DNA of 13,164 nt, taken from NCBI GenBank assembly GCA_964642235.1, contig CAZXOP010000047.1:1-13164 (forward strand), read 5' to 3'. Both the position numbers and the translations under genes were made by a program. Shown piece after piece: positions 6,323 through 13,164 of the stretch (its first letter is position 1; each line of letters begins with the position of its first letter). The notes under the pieces were generated by a model that did no database searches, had not been told where the DNA came from, and was given only the letters and a program-made list of their open reading frames with translations. Origin of the DNA: CAYSND01 sp964642235. Its GTDB lineage: Bacteria; Bacteroidota; Bacteroidia; Bacteroidales; UBA932.

Positions 6323-6330
6323 TATATTTG
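6323..6330 (+). promoter_or_regulatory. -7 box for the ATP-grasp gene, probable leaderless transcript
   Basis: TATATTTG at 6323-6330 is a perfect TAnnTTTG box ending 4 nt before the ATG at 6335, the same geometry as at miaA. No TTTG -33 element is visible at the usual spacing. The transcript would start at or near the start codon and probably covers the following C69 peptidase gene too. Confidence 0.5.
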
Positions 6331-6334
6331 TCTT

Positions 6335-7270
6335 ATGATTGGCTGGACAATATACCCTGATTCCACTGAGACAAAAAACAATGCCTTCGGCTGGTTCCAA
6401 GATGCTGCCAAAAGGCAAGGAGTGGAACTAAGGGTATTGTTTTACAATGAGAGAGATCCCTTTCAAAATTCCCCCTTTCCAACACTTTCCACCCTCCAAG
6501 GGTGCAGACTCTCGCAAGAGGATTTTAACGAAGGGACCCTCCCCCGCTTCGCAATAATGAGAGGGTACTCCTCTGAAATTTCATTGTTCTTAGAACAGAG
6601 GGGGGTTCCGGTTTTCAACTCCACTCTTTCAATGGAGTGCTCCCGCAATAAAATAACCACACATCAACTTCTGGAGAGGGCTGCACTCCCCACACCTCGA
6701 ACCTTTTTCAAGGAGGGGGGAGAATACTCTTTCGCAGAGGTCTCAAACTACTTTGGAGTAGAGAGGTTTGTGGTAAAACCAGTTATGGGTTCAAAAGGGG
6801 AGGGGGTCTTTTTGGTAGAGAATGAAGAACAATTACGGGAGGTAGGTGGTACTCAACCCTATTTCTGCCAAGAGTTTATCGGGACAAGTAGTGGTTTTGA
6901 TTTGAGGGTCTGGGTAATAGGGGAGGAGGTGGCAGGGGGAGTGCTTCGATACAATGAGAACTCTTTCCGGTCAAACTTTGCCCAAGGTGGGAAGGCACTC
7001 CCTTTCGAGGTTCCTAAGGAGGCAGCACGACTTGCGGTGGCTGCAACGACCTGTGTGGGACTCGATTTTGCGGGCATTGACCTCCTTTTTACAGAGGAGT
7101 ATTTCCCGAAGGAGGGAGGGGAGTATAAAGGTGGATTTACCATTTGTGAGGTCAATGGCAATGCCGGTTTCAGAACCCTCTCGGCAGTTAATAACTCCCT
7201 TGGGGGCTCAGAACACCCCGACATCCCCGACCTACTAATTAAGAGAATATTGAACAAGTTAAAATACTAA
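6335..7270 (+). CDS. RimK-like ATP-grasp ligase
   Basis: ATP-grasp enzymes of this kind join a carboxylate to an amine through an acyl-phosphate, often adding glutamate or another amino acid to a peptide or small molecule. In this 311-aa protein, FVVKPVMGSKGEGVFLV (145-161) carries the ATP-binding Lys148 and the glycine-rich loop. Further motifs are QEFI (179-182), DLRVWVIG (189-196), RSNFAQGGKALPF (212-224), GLDFAGIDLLF (242-252, metal ligand Asp249) and CEVNGNAGF (271-279, metal ligands Glu272 and Asn274). The N-terminal 100 residues form the pre-ATP-grasp domain with the RGY (76-78) and RNKITTHQLL (104-113) motifs typical of RimK relatives. There is no signal peptide, so it is cytoplasmic. 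The substrate is unknown. Only 5 nt separate it from the C69 dipeptidase gene, so the two are probably one operon. Confidence 0.85.
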   Translation: MIGWTIYPDSTETKNNAFGWFQDAAKRQGVELRVLFYNERDPFQNSPFPTLSTLQGCRLSQEDFNEGTLPRFAIMRGYSSEISLFLEQRGVPVFNSTLSMECSRNKITTHQLLERAALPTPRTFFKEGGEYSFAEVSNYFGVERFVVKPVMGSKGEGVFLVENEEQLREVGGTQPYFCQEFIGTSSGFDLRVWVIGEEVAGGVLRYNENSFRSNFAQGGKALPFEVPKEAARLAVAATTCVGLDFAGIDLLFTEEYFPKEGGEYKGGFTICEVNGNAGFRTLSAVNNSLGGSEHPDIPDLLIKRILNKLKY

Positions 7271-7275
7271 TTTTT

Positions 7276-8982
7276 ATGAAACATCTAAAACTAACCTTAG
7301 CATCATTGCTACTGATTGCAGGCGTGCATTATTCCTTCGCCTGTACAAACCTTATTGTAACCAAAGGGGCGTCTAAAGATGGCTCCGTCATGGTCTCTTA
7401 TGCTGCTGATAACAGTTCACGTTACGGAACGCTCGTTTACTATCCGGCAGGGAAATATAAACCGGGTACTATGACCCCTGTAATCCAATGGGGAAGAGAG
7501 AGACTCCTCGGAGAAATTCCACAAGCCCCTTATACTTATGGTGTTATGGGTAATATGAATGAACATCAGCTCGTCATCGGAGAGACCACTTTCGGAGGAC
7601 GCGAAGAGATGGTGGACTCGACAGCTATTCTCGATTATGGATCCATTATCTATTTTACTCTTCAGCGTGCTAAAACAGCACGTGAAGCTATTAAAGTTTA
7701 CACTGATCTTGCAAACAAATATGGCTACTGGTCAAGTGGCGAATCTATCTCCATAGCCGACCCAAATGAGGCTTGGATTCTCGAAATAATCTCCAAAAAG
7801 CAGAAAATGGAGTGGGTAGATGGGAAGAGAATTAATGTAAACAGGGGTGTTCTTTGGGTAGCAGTAAGAATACCTGACGGGTATATCTCCGCTCATGCAA
7901 ATTGTGCAAGAATAGCCACCTTCCCCCTTAATGACCCCGAAAACTGCCTCTATGCACCCGACCTGATTTCTCAGGCTCGTGATATGGGACTCTATGAGGG
8001 TAAAGATGAGGACTTTAGCTTTGCAGACACTTTCTGTCCCCTCGACTTCTTTGCGTTAAGGGCTTGTGAAGCACGTGTTTGGAGTTTTTTTAATAAACAT
8101 GGAGATTTCGATTCTGGAAAATATCTCGATTTTGCCTCAGGTCATAATCCTAAAAACCGTATGCCTCTCTATGTTAAGCCAAAAGCGAAGCTTTCGGTAA
8201 AAGATGTTGCCGATATGATGCGTGACCATTATGAAGGGACCCCTTTTGATATGACCAAAGATATCGGAGCAGGTGGAAATGAGCTCCCTTATCGTTGGAG
8301 ACCAATGAGCTATCAAGTGGATAGTGTTAAATATATTCATGAAAGGGCTATCGCCACTCAGCAGACAGGTTTCTGGTTTGTAGGACAATGCCGTTCATGG
8401 CTCCCTAATGAGGTGGGTGGAGTGCTTTGGTTCGCAGTGGATGATGCAGGGACCTCCCCTCTGACCCCCGTTTATTGTTCTTCAACTAAAGTTTCAGAAC
8501 ATTATGCTTATGGGAATGGCAGTATGCTTAAATACTCCCCTACTTCGATGTTCTGGATGGTAAACAGAATTGCACACTTCTCCTATCTTCGTTATAATCA
8601 CATTGGTGCAGAAGTCCGCTCGGTAATAGACACTCACGAAAACGAGATGATTACTAAAGAGGAGAACTACTCTAAGAGTATTGCAAATATGTTTGGAGAA
8701 AAAGCAAACCTCTCACTCAAGGAGAGAAAAACAATGGTCAAAAAGGCAACTGAATTTTCTCTTAATGAGGCAAATGCACTCTTCTCCAAATGGGATGCTC
8801 TCGATAAATACCTACTATTGAAATATTTGGACGGAGGCACCAGAGTTCAGAATGAAGATGGCTCCTTTAAGGACAATGGGTGGTCTAAAAACATCCCTGC
8901 AAATGCCAAAGGACCGGGATACACCGAAAAATTCCTTAGGGCAATCGTTAACGATACAGGAGACAAACTCAAAAACAAATAA
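7276..8982 (+). CDS. Secreted C69-family dipeptidase
   Basis: This 568-aa protein is of the C69 (PepD/U34) Ntn-hydrolase family, which cleaves dipeptides with broad specificity. A signal peptide (residues 1-22, hydrophobic core about 6-16) ends in SFA, and cleavage would expose Cys23 as the N-terminal nucleophile. The next residues, TNLIVTKGASKDGSVM, are the family start motif. Further family motifs are YAADNSSRYG (43-52), SISIADPNEAWILEI and VNRGVLWVAVRIPDGYISAHA. Length and order agree with full-length Bacteroidetes C69 enzymes. Cys23 should not be read as a lipoprotein cysteine: position -3 is Ser and -2 is Phe, which do not make a lipobox. It is likely periplasmic and transcribed with the ATP-grasp gene. 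Confidence 0.92.
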   Translation: MKHLKLTLASLLLIAGVHYSFACTNLIVTKGASKDGSVMVSYAADNSSRYGTLVYYPAGKYKPGTMTPVIQWGRERLLGEIPQAPYTYGVMGNMNEHQLVIGETTFGGREEMVDSTAILDYGSIIYFTLQRAKTAREAIKVYTDLANKYGYWSSGESISIADPNEAWILEIISKKQKMEWVDGKRINVNRGVLWVAVRIPDGYISAHANCARIATFPLNDPENCLYAPDLISQARDMGLYEGKDEDFSFADTFCPLDFFALRACEARVWSFFNKHGDFDSGKYLDFASGHNPKNRMPLYVKPKAKLSVKDVADMMRDHYEGTPFDMTKDIGAGGNELPYRWRPMSYQVDSVKYIHERAIATQQTGFWFVGQCRSWLPNEVGGVLWFAVDDAGTSPLTPVYCSSTKVSEHYAYGNGSMLKYSPTSMFWMVNRIAHFSYLRYNHIGAEVRSVIDTHENEMITKEENYSKSIANMFGEKANLSLKERKTMVKKATEFSLNEANALFSKWDALDKYLLLKYLDGGTRVQNEDGSFKDNGWSKNIPANAKGPGYTEKFLRAIVNDTGDKLKNK

Positions 8983-9012
8983 TTGGTATTATGTAAAAAA
9001 TTCGTACTTTTG
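8982..9012 (+). promoter_or_regulatory. Promoter of the second DUF4143 ATPase gene
   Basis: ATTG at 8982-8985 (near TTTG) and TACTTTTG at 9005-9012 (perfect TAnnTTTG) are 19 bp apart. The transcription start would fall around 9016-9020, inside the first dyad (9014-9026), leaving a leader of roughly 70 nt before the ATG at 9091. Confidence 0.65.
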
Positions 9013-9066
9013 CAAAGTGGTACTTTCGAAAACACGTCAAATTCTAAAGTATCACTTTGTAAAAAG
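9006..9066 (+). repeat. Alternating AAAGT/ACTTT dyads in the leader of the second DUF4143 gene
   Basis: ACTTT (9006-9010), AAAGT (9014-9018), ACTTT (9022-9026), AAAGT (9046-9050) and ACTTT (9054-9058) follow each other with 3-nt spacers within each cluster, and AAAAGT recurs at about 9061-9066. Two elements stand out: AAAGTGGTACTTT at 9014-9026 and, on the minus strand, AAAGTGATACTTT at 9046-9058, with a spacing of 32 bp. Both are near-palindromic and lie at or just after the predicted transcription start, as an operator would. Confidence 0.7.
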
Positions 9067-9090
9067 TAGAAATAATATAAACATAATACT

Positions 9091-10227
9091 ATGTATAACA
9101 GGATATTAAACTTATCGTCTCTCGAAGAAGACTCTATTTTTATTTTTGGAGCAAGACAGACAGGAAAAAGTACTTTTCTAAAGCGAAAATTTCCTGATGC
9201 ATTCTATATCGATTTATTAAAATCAGAGGAGTTTGAAAGGTATAAACGCTCCCCTTCAATACTAAGGTCAGATGTTGCTTTGCTGGATAGGAGTCGATTA
9301 ATAGTTATTGATGAGGTTCAAAAAGCCCCGGCATTATTAGATGAAGTGCAATGGCTTATGGTGAATGAGGAGAGACGTTTTGTCCTATGTGGTTCGAGTG
9401 CAAGGAAATTACGAAGAAGTGGTGTTAATCTGCTTGGAGGGAGAGCTATTAGTTACACAATGTTTCCGTTAGTTAGTGCAGAAGTTCCCGATTTCGAGAT
9501 AGTTAAAGCTTGTAATGGGGGAATGTTACCACGTCATTATCTAATAGATAATCCGACCAGACGTATTCAAGCCTTTGTGGGGGATTACCTAAAAGAGGAG
9601 ATAATAGCCGAGGCTGTTATTCGTAACCTCCCTGCTTTTAATCGTTTCCTCGAAATCGCAGCACAATGCGGAGGAGAGCTTTTAAACTACAATAACATAG
9701 CTTCTGACTGTGGTGTCTCTGCCCCCACTATAAAAGAGTATTTTACTATTCTCGAGCAGACATTAGTCGGTTATATGATACCCCCTTTTACCAAAACAAC
9801 TAAAAGGGAATCTGTGAAATCACCCCGATTCTATCTCTTTGACGTGGGCGTTTCAAATTATATTCAAAATAAGACCAATCTGAAGCCCGGTTCGCTGGAC
9901 TTTGGTAAAGCCTTTGAACACCTTGTCGTACAAGAAATCATTGCATATTTGTCATACGCTGAAAGACGAGAAAAATTAAGTTATTGGCGTACAACGAGGG
10001 GTTACGAGGTGGATCTCATTTTAGGAGAGGGTAAAGTAGCCATTGAATTAAAATCGTGTATCGAATTTCAGTCACGCCATACAAAAGGATTAAAAGCCTT
10101 CCATGAAGAGTTTCCTTCTGCAAGGCTTATTGCTGTTACACTTGACCCCATTAAACGTTTAGTCAATGGGGTCGAGGTTTATCCTGTGGTGGAGTTTCTT
10201 GAAAAATTATGGAGAGGCGAAATTTAA
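9091..10227 (+). CDS. AAA-family ATPase with C-terminal DUF4143 domain (second, divergent member)
   Basis: This 378-aa protein has the AAA_14 plus DUF4143 build. Walker A is GARQTGKST (20-28), Walker B is LIVIDE (70-75) followed by VQKAP, and CGSSARKLRRSG (100-111) is the sensor/arginine-rich loop typical of one DUF4143 subgroup. A winged-helix-like middle region is suggested by DCGVSAPTIKEYF (206-218). The C-terminal nuclease-like motifs are AFEHLVVQE (274-282, Glu276), EVDLIL (306-311, Asp308) and IELKS (318-322, Glu319/Lys321). It is shorter than the ATPase at 1318 and differs from it throughout, so it is not a recent duplicate. The biochemical role is unknown. The stop overlaps that of gcvP by 4 nt with the genes convergent, and no terminator is seen between them. 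Confidence 0.9.
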   Translation: MYNRILNLSSLEEDSIFIFGARQTGKSTFLKRKFPDAFYIDLLKSEEFERYKRSPSILRSDVALLDRSRLIVIDEVQKAPALLDEVQWLMVNEERRFVLCGSSARKLRRSGVNLLGGRAISYTMFPLVSAEVPDFEIVKACNGGMLPRHYLIDNPTRRIQAFVGDYLKEEIIAEAVIRNLPAFNRFLEIAAQCGGELLNYNNIASDCGVSAPTIKEYFTILEQTLVGYMIPPFTKTTKRESVKSPRFYLFDVGVSNYIQNKTNLKPGSLDFGKAFEHLVVQEIIAYLSYAERREKLSYWRTTRGYEVDLILGEGKVAIELKSCIEFQSRHTKGLKAFHEEFPSARLIAVTLDPIKRLVNGVEVYPVVEFLEKLWRGEI

Positions 10228-13088
10228 TTCACTGAACAGCAGAGGTTCCTGTCTCCGTAACCGTTATCCACACGGGTTACATGGCACCAGAATTTATTCT
10301 CTTTAATCCATTCAAGGGGATAGGCAGCCTCTTCACGAGAGTAGGGGTGTTTCCACTCATTGGCGCAGACCTCTGCGGCAGTGTGTGGAGCCATTTTAAG
10401 AAGATTGTCCTCTTTATCGGCGCTCCCTGCTTTAATAGCTTCACACTCCTTTTTAATACTCTTCATAGCCTCAATAAATCTGTCGATTTCATCCTTCGAC
10501 TCACTCTCTGTCGGCTCTATCATAAGAGTTTCGTGAACAGGGAACGAGAGGGTAGGAGCATGGAATCCGTAGTCCATAAGGCGTTTAGCCACATCAGTTG
10601 CATCCACTCCATACTCAGATTTGAAGTGCTGGAGGTCGATAATACATTCGTGAGCCACTCTTCCTGTCGCACCTGAATAAAGGGTAGTATATTCAGGCTC
10701 CAAGGCGACAGCCATATAATTTGCATTAAGAATAGCTATCTCAGTGGCTCTTCTAAGTCCTTCTTTCCCAAGCAGTTTTATATAAGCATGGGTGATAGGG
10801 AGGAGTAGAGGAGAGCCATAAGGGGCAGATGAAACAGCTGTAATCTCCCTTGAAGCATCACTACTATTGCTTTCTGAATAATAATCGGGATAGACCACAG
10901 GGTGACCGGGGAGGAACGGGGTAAGGTGTTTTGCAACACAGATAGGACCTACTCCGGGACCACCGCCACCGTGGGGCATTGCGAAGGTCTTATGTAAGTT
11001 TAGATGGCAAACATCGGCTCCGATAAAACCGGGGTTAGTAATCCCCACCTGAGCATTCATATTCGCCCCATCCATATAGACCTGTCCGCCGTTTTCGTGA
11101 ATAATAGAGCAGATTTCACGAATCTTTACCTCGAATACTCCATGAGTAGAGGGGTAAGTAATCATAATCCCCGCAAGAGAGCCTTTCAGGGCAACAGCCT
11201 TTTCACGAAGCTCGTCCACATTAATATTTCCATTTTCATCACATCCTACAAGCTCTATCTTAAACCCTGCCATCGCTGCCGAGGCGGGATTGGTTCCGTG
11301 TGCCGATGTCGGTATAATAAAAGTATCTTTTCCTGTCTCCCCTTTTGAAAGGAAGTAGTTACGGATAACCATTAGCCCTGCATACTCTCCGGCTGCACCG
11401 GAATTAGGCTGAAGCGAGCAGGAATCAAAGCCTGTAATAACAGCGAGGTCTTTTTCCAACTCCCTGATAATCTGTATAAATCCTGTGGTTTGAGAGGCAG
11501 GAGCGTAAGGGTGAAGATTCCCAAGCTCCGACCAGGAGAGGGGAAGCATCTCTACCGCTGCATTTAGCTTCATCGTGCAAGAGCCAAGTGGAATCATGGA
11601 GTGTGCTAATGAAATATCTCTCCGCTCTAACTTTTTGATATAGCGCATCAATTCAGTTTCAGAGTGGTATTTGTTAAATACAGACTGCGTCAATATGGGG
11701 GTCTCTCTCCTCATAAATTGGGGCTCCACAGGGGTATTAGAACAATTAAGTTCAATACCGAAAATCTCTTTTATTTTCTTCGCTTCACCACAGTTTGAAA
11801 GCTCGTCAAATGAGAACTGAACGCACTTTTCACAAGGGTAGAAGAAATTAATCCCGGCTGCCTCCGATTTACTTCTAATCTCCGCAATATTGAGAGGGGC
11901 TCCGTTTTTACCTATAACCCTTATTGTATCAAAAACATTTTCTGAAGCCAATTCATAACCTGCACCCTTTAACCCTGTGGCGATGGTGTAGGCAAATTTG
12001 AATGCATTTAGGGCAATATCTTTAATCCCTTTTGGTCCATGATAAACAGCATACATTCCACTCATGGTGGCCATAAGTGCAGTGGCTGTACAGATATTGG
12101 ATGTGGCCTTTTCTCTCTTTATATGTTGTTCGCGAGTCTGAAGAGCAAGACGTACCGCAGGGTTTCCAAGTCTGTCAAGTGAGATACCGATAATTCTACC
12201 GGGCATATTTCTCTTAAAATTCTCTTTTGTTGCGAGCCATCCTGCAGTAGGACCACCAAATCCCATTGGGAGTCCAAACCTCTGTGCAGTTCCTACTGCC
12301 ATATCTGCTCCCCAAGCAGCAGGTTCTTTTAGGACAGCAAGTGCCAATGTGTCGCAGCAAGCTGCAACAAGAGCACCTGCGGAGTGGGCAGCTTCGCAGA
12401 AATCTGAGTAGTCACGCACCTCTCCATTGTATGCAGGGTATTGAAGAATCGCACCATAAACCATTGGTCCGAACCCCTTTTTCATATATTCAAGATAGTC
12501 ATCCAAAACAATCTCTATCCCTAAGGCTTCCGAGCGTGTCTTTAGCACGGAAAGGATATTAGGATAGATGTTCTTGTCCACAAATAATTGGTTTTTACCC
12601 GCTTTAACAGCATCACGAGAGCGAAGCTCATACATCATCCTCATGGCTTCACCCACTGCAGTGGCATCATCCAACATCGAGCTGTTGGCGACAGGGAAAC
12701 CTGTTAGAGATGATATCATGGTCTGGAAATTAATCAGAGCCTCAAGCCTTCCTTGTGAGATTTCTGCTTGATAAGGGGTATATGATGTGTACCATGCAGG
12801 GTTTTCAAAGACATTACGAACAATCGCTGCCGGTGAAGCGGTTCCGTAGAATCCTAAACCGATCATCGAACGGAAATTTTTATTCTTCGAAGCTATCTCT
12901 TTAAGACGTGCAATGTAATCATATTCACTCATTGCAGGGTCTAAATCGAGTGGTTTTGAGAGGAGAATGTCCGAAGGAAATGTCTGTTTAACGAGTTCGT
13001 CGAGAGAATTAACTCCAAGGCTGTTCAACATCTGGTCGATTTGATAATCACGAGGACCATTGTGTCTGTCAGAAAAAGTGTATGGCAT
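10224..13088 (-). CDS. gcvP: Glycine dehydrogenase (aminomethyl-transferring), P-protein of the glycine cleavage system
   Basis: The P-protein decarboxylates glycine with pyridoxal phosphate and passes the aminomethyl group to the lipoyl arm of GcvH. At 954 aa this is the full-length single-chain form rather than the split gcvPA/gcvPB form. The N-terminal half begins with FSDRHNGP (5-12) and carries MIGLGFYGTASPAAI (75-89) and NPAWYTSYTPYQAEISQGR (96-114). The C-terminal half has HSMIPLGSCTMKLN (496-509) and the PLP site HLNLHKTFAMPHGGGG (695-710) with Lys700, and ends with VDNGYGDRNLCCS. The ATG at 13086-13088 follows a good promoter. No other gcv genes lie in the window. Its 3' end meets the DUF4143 gene with a 4-nt overlap. 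Confidence 0.98.
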   Translation of the reverse strand: MPYTFSDRHNGPRDYQIDQMLNSLGVNSLDELVKQTFPSDILLSKPLDLDPAMSEYDYIARLKEIASKNKNFRSMIGLGFYGTASPAAIVRNVFENPAWYTSYTPYQAEISQGRLEALINFQTMISSLTGFPVANSSMLDDATAVGEAMRMMYELRSRDAVKAGKNQLFVDKNIYPNILSVLKTRSEALGIEIVLDDYLEYMKKGFGPMVYGAILQYPAYNGEVRDYSDFCEAAHSAGALVAACCDTLALAVLKEPAAWGADMAVGTAQRFGLPMGFGGPTAGWLATKENFKRNMPGRIIGISLDRLGNPAVRLALQTREQHIKREKATSNICTATALMATMSGMYAVYHGPKGIKDIALNAFKFAYTIATGLKGAGYELASENVFDTIRVIGKNGAPLNIAEIRSKSEAAGINFFYPCEKCVQFSFDELSNCGEAKKIKEIFGIELNCSNTPVEPQFMRRETPILTQSVFNKYHSETELMRYIKKLERRDISLAHSMIPLGSCTMKLNAAVEMLPLSWSELGNLHPYAPASQTTGFIQIIRELEKDLAVITGFDSCSLQPNSGAAGEYAGLMVIRNYFLSKGETGKDTFIIPTSAHGTNPASAAMAGFKIELVGCDENGNINVDELREKAVALKGSLAGIMITYPSTHGVFEVKIREICSIIHENGGQVYMDGANMNAQVGITNPGFIGADVCHLNLHKTFAMPHGGGGPGVGPICVAKHLTPFLPGHPVVYPDYYSESNSSDASREITAVSSAPYGSPLLLPITHAYIKLLGKEGLRRATEIAILNANYMAVALEPEYTTLYSGATGRVAHECIIDLQHFKSEYGVDATDVAKRLMDYGFHAPTLSFPVHETLMIEPTESESKDEIDRFIEAMKSIKKECEAIKAGSADKEDNLLKMAPHTAAEVCANEWKHPYSREEAAYPLEWIKENKFWCHVTRVDNGYGDRNLCCSVN

Positions 13089-13115
13089 AAATACTATTTA
13101 TTTAAAATTGATTGG

Positions 13116-13146
13116 CAAAAATAGTAAACTATTTCCATCTTTCAAG
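13116..13146 (-). promoter_or_regulatory. Promoter of gcvP
   Basis: On the minus strand, CTTG (13143-13146) and TATTTTTG (13116-13123) are 19 bp apart, matching the TTTG/TAnnTTTG consensus. The leader would be about 20-25 nt. No glycine riboswitch fold can be fitted between it and the start codon; sequence beyond 13164 is not visible. Confidence 0.6.
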
Positions 13147-13164
13147 GTCAAGACGGATGAAAAT

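Noticed and set aside
6489..6510. CACCCT-CCA-AGGGTG stem inside the ATP-grasp gene as a repeat element
   Set aside because: It is a single short palindrome in coding DNA with no second copy in the window.
6859..7257. Minus-strand open frame of 132 codons inside the ATP-grasp gene
   Set aside because: It is antisense to a well-supported gene with clear catalytic motifs, and its translation is low-complexity Pro/Ser-rich with no recognisable domain.
7336..7347. Lipobox at the C69 dipeptidase signal peptide
   Set aside because: Residues before Cys23 are Ser-Phe-Ala, which do not fit a lipobox, and Cys23 is the expected catalytic N-terminal nucleophile.

Overview
The window looks like chromosomal DNA from a member of the Bacteroidetes, most likely the order Bacteroidales. 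Supporting signs are the TAnnTTTG -7 promoter boxes, the near absence of Shine-Dalgarno sites, the AT-rich composition, a Bacteroidetes-type MiaA and SmpB, GxDLY plus SGNH secreted hydrolases, secreted C69 dipeptidases and DUF4143 ATPases. Family or genus cannot be fixed from this stretch. The sequence is a draft scaffold with two N runs: 100 N at 2947-3046 and 10 N at 4227-4236.

Layout. At 1-292 is the 3' end of a SAM-dependent RNA methyltransferase, followed closely by lgt (lipoprotein diacylglyceryl transferase). Next is a 441-aa AAA/DUF4143 ATPase (1318-2643), with a leader of three 33-bp repeats that contain its promoter. Convergent to it is a small coiled-coil membrane protein whose 5' side runs into the 100-N gap, and beyond the gap is smpB (minus strand). 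Divergent from smpB is miaA, whose frame is broken by a 64-bp duplication around the 10-N gap that looks like an assembly error. A secreted SGNH hydrolase follows miaA. A YbaK/ProX-type aminoacyl-tRNA deacylase (minus) converges on the SGNH gene. Divergent from the deacylase is a tight pair: a RimK-like ATP-grasp ligase and a secreted C69 dipeptidase. A second DUF4143 ATPase (9091-10227), again with promoter-overlapping dyads in its leader, overlaps the stop codon of gcvP (minus strand, 954 aa) by 4 bp.

Functional themes. Housekeeping functions dominate: lipoprotein maturation, ribosome rescue, tRNA modification, tRNA proofreading and glycine cleavage. Two accessory-looking AAA/DUF4143 genes are interspersed among them. 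The most interesting signal is that both DUF4143 genes, though clearly different proteins, share a leader motif of the form AAAGTG(N)TA(C/T)TTT. It is repeated at 33- or 32-bp spacing and lies over or next to a well-formed Bacteroidetes promoter. This suggests a common operator, possibly autoregulatory. Other points of note are probable leaderless or near-leaderless promoters for smpB, miaA and the ATP-grasp gene, a GC-rich palindromic linker inside miaA, and the ATP-grasp/C69 peptidase pair of unknown substrate. No tRNA, rRNA, CRISPR array or insertion sequence was seen, and no gene-free stretch exceeds 300 bases.
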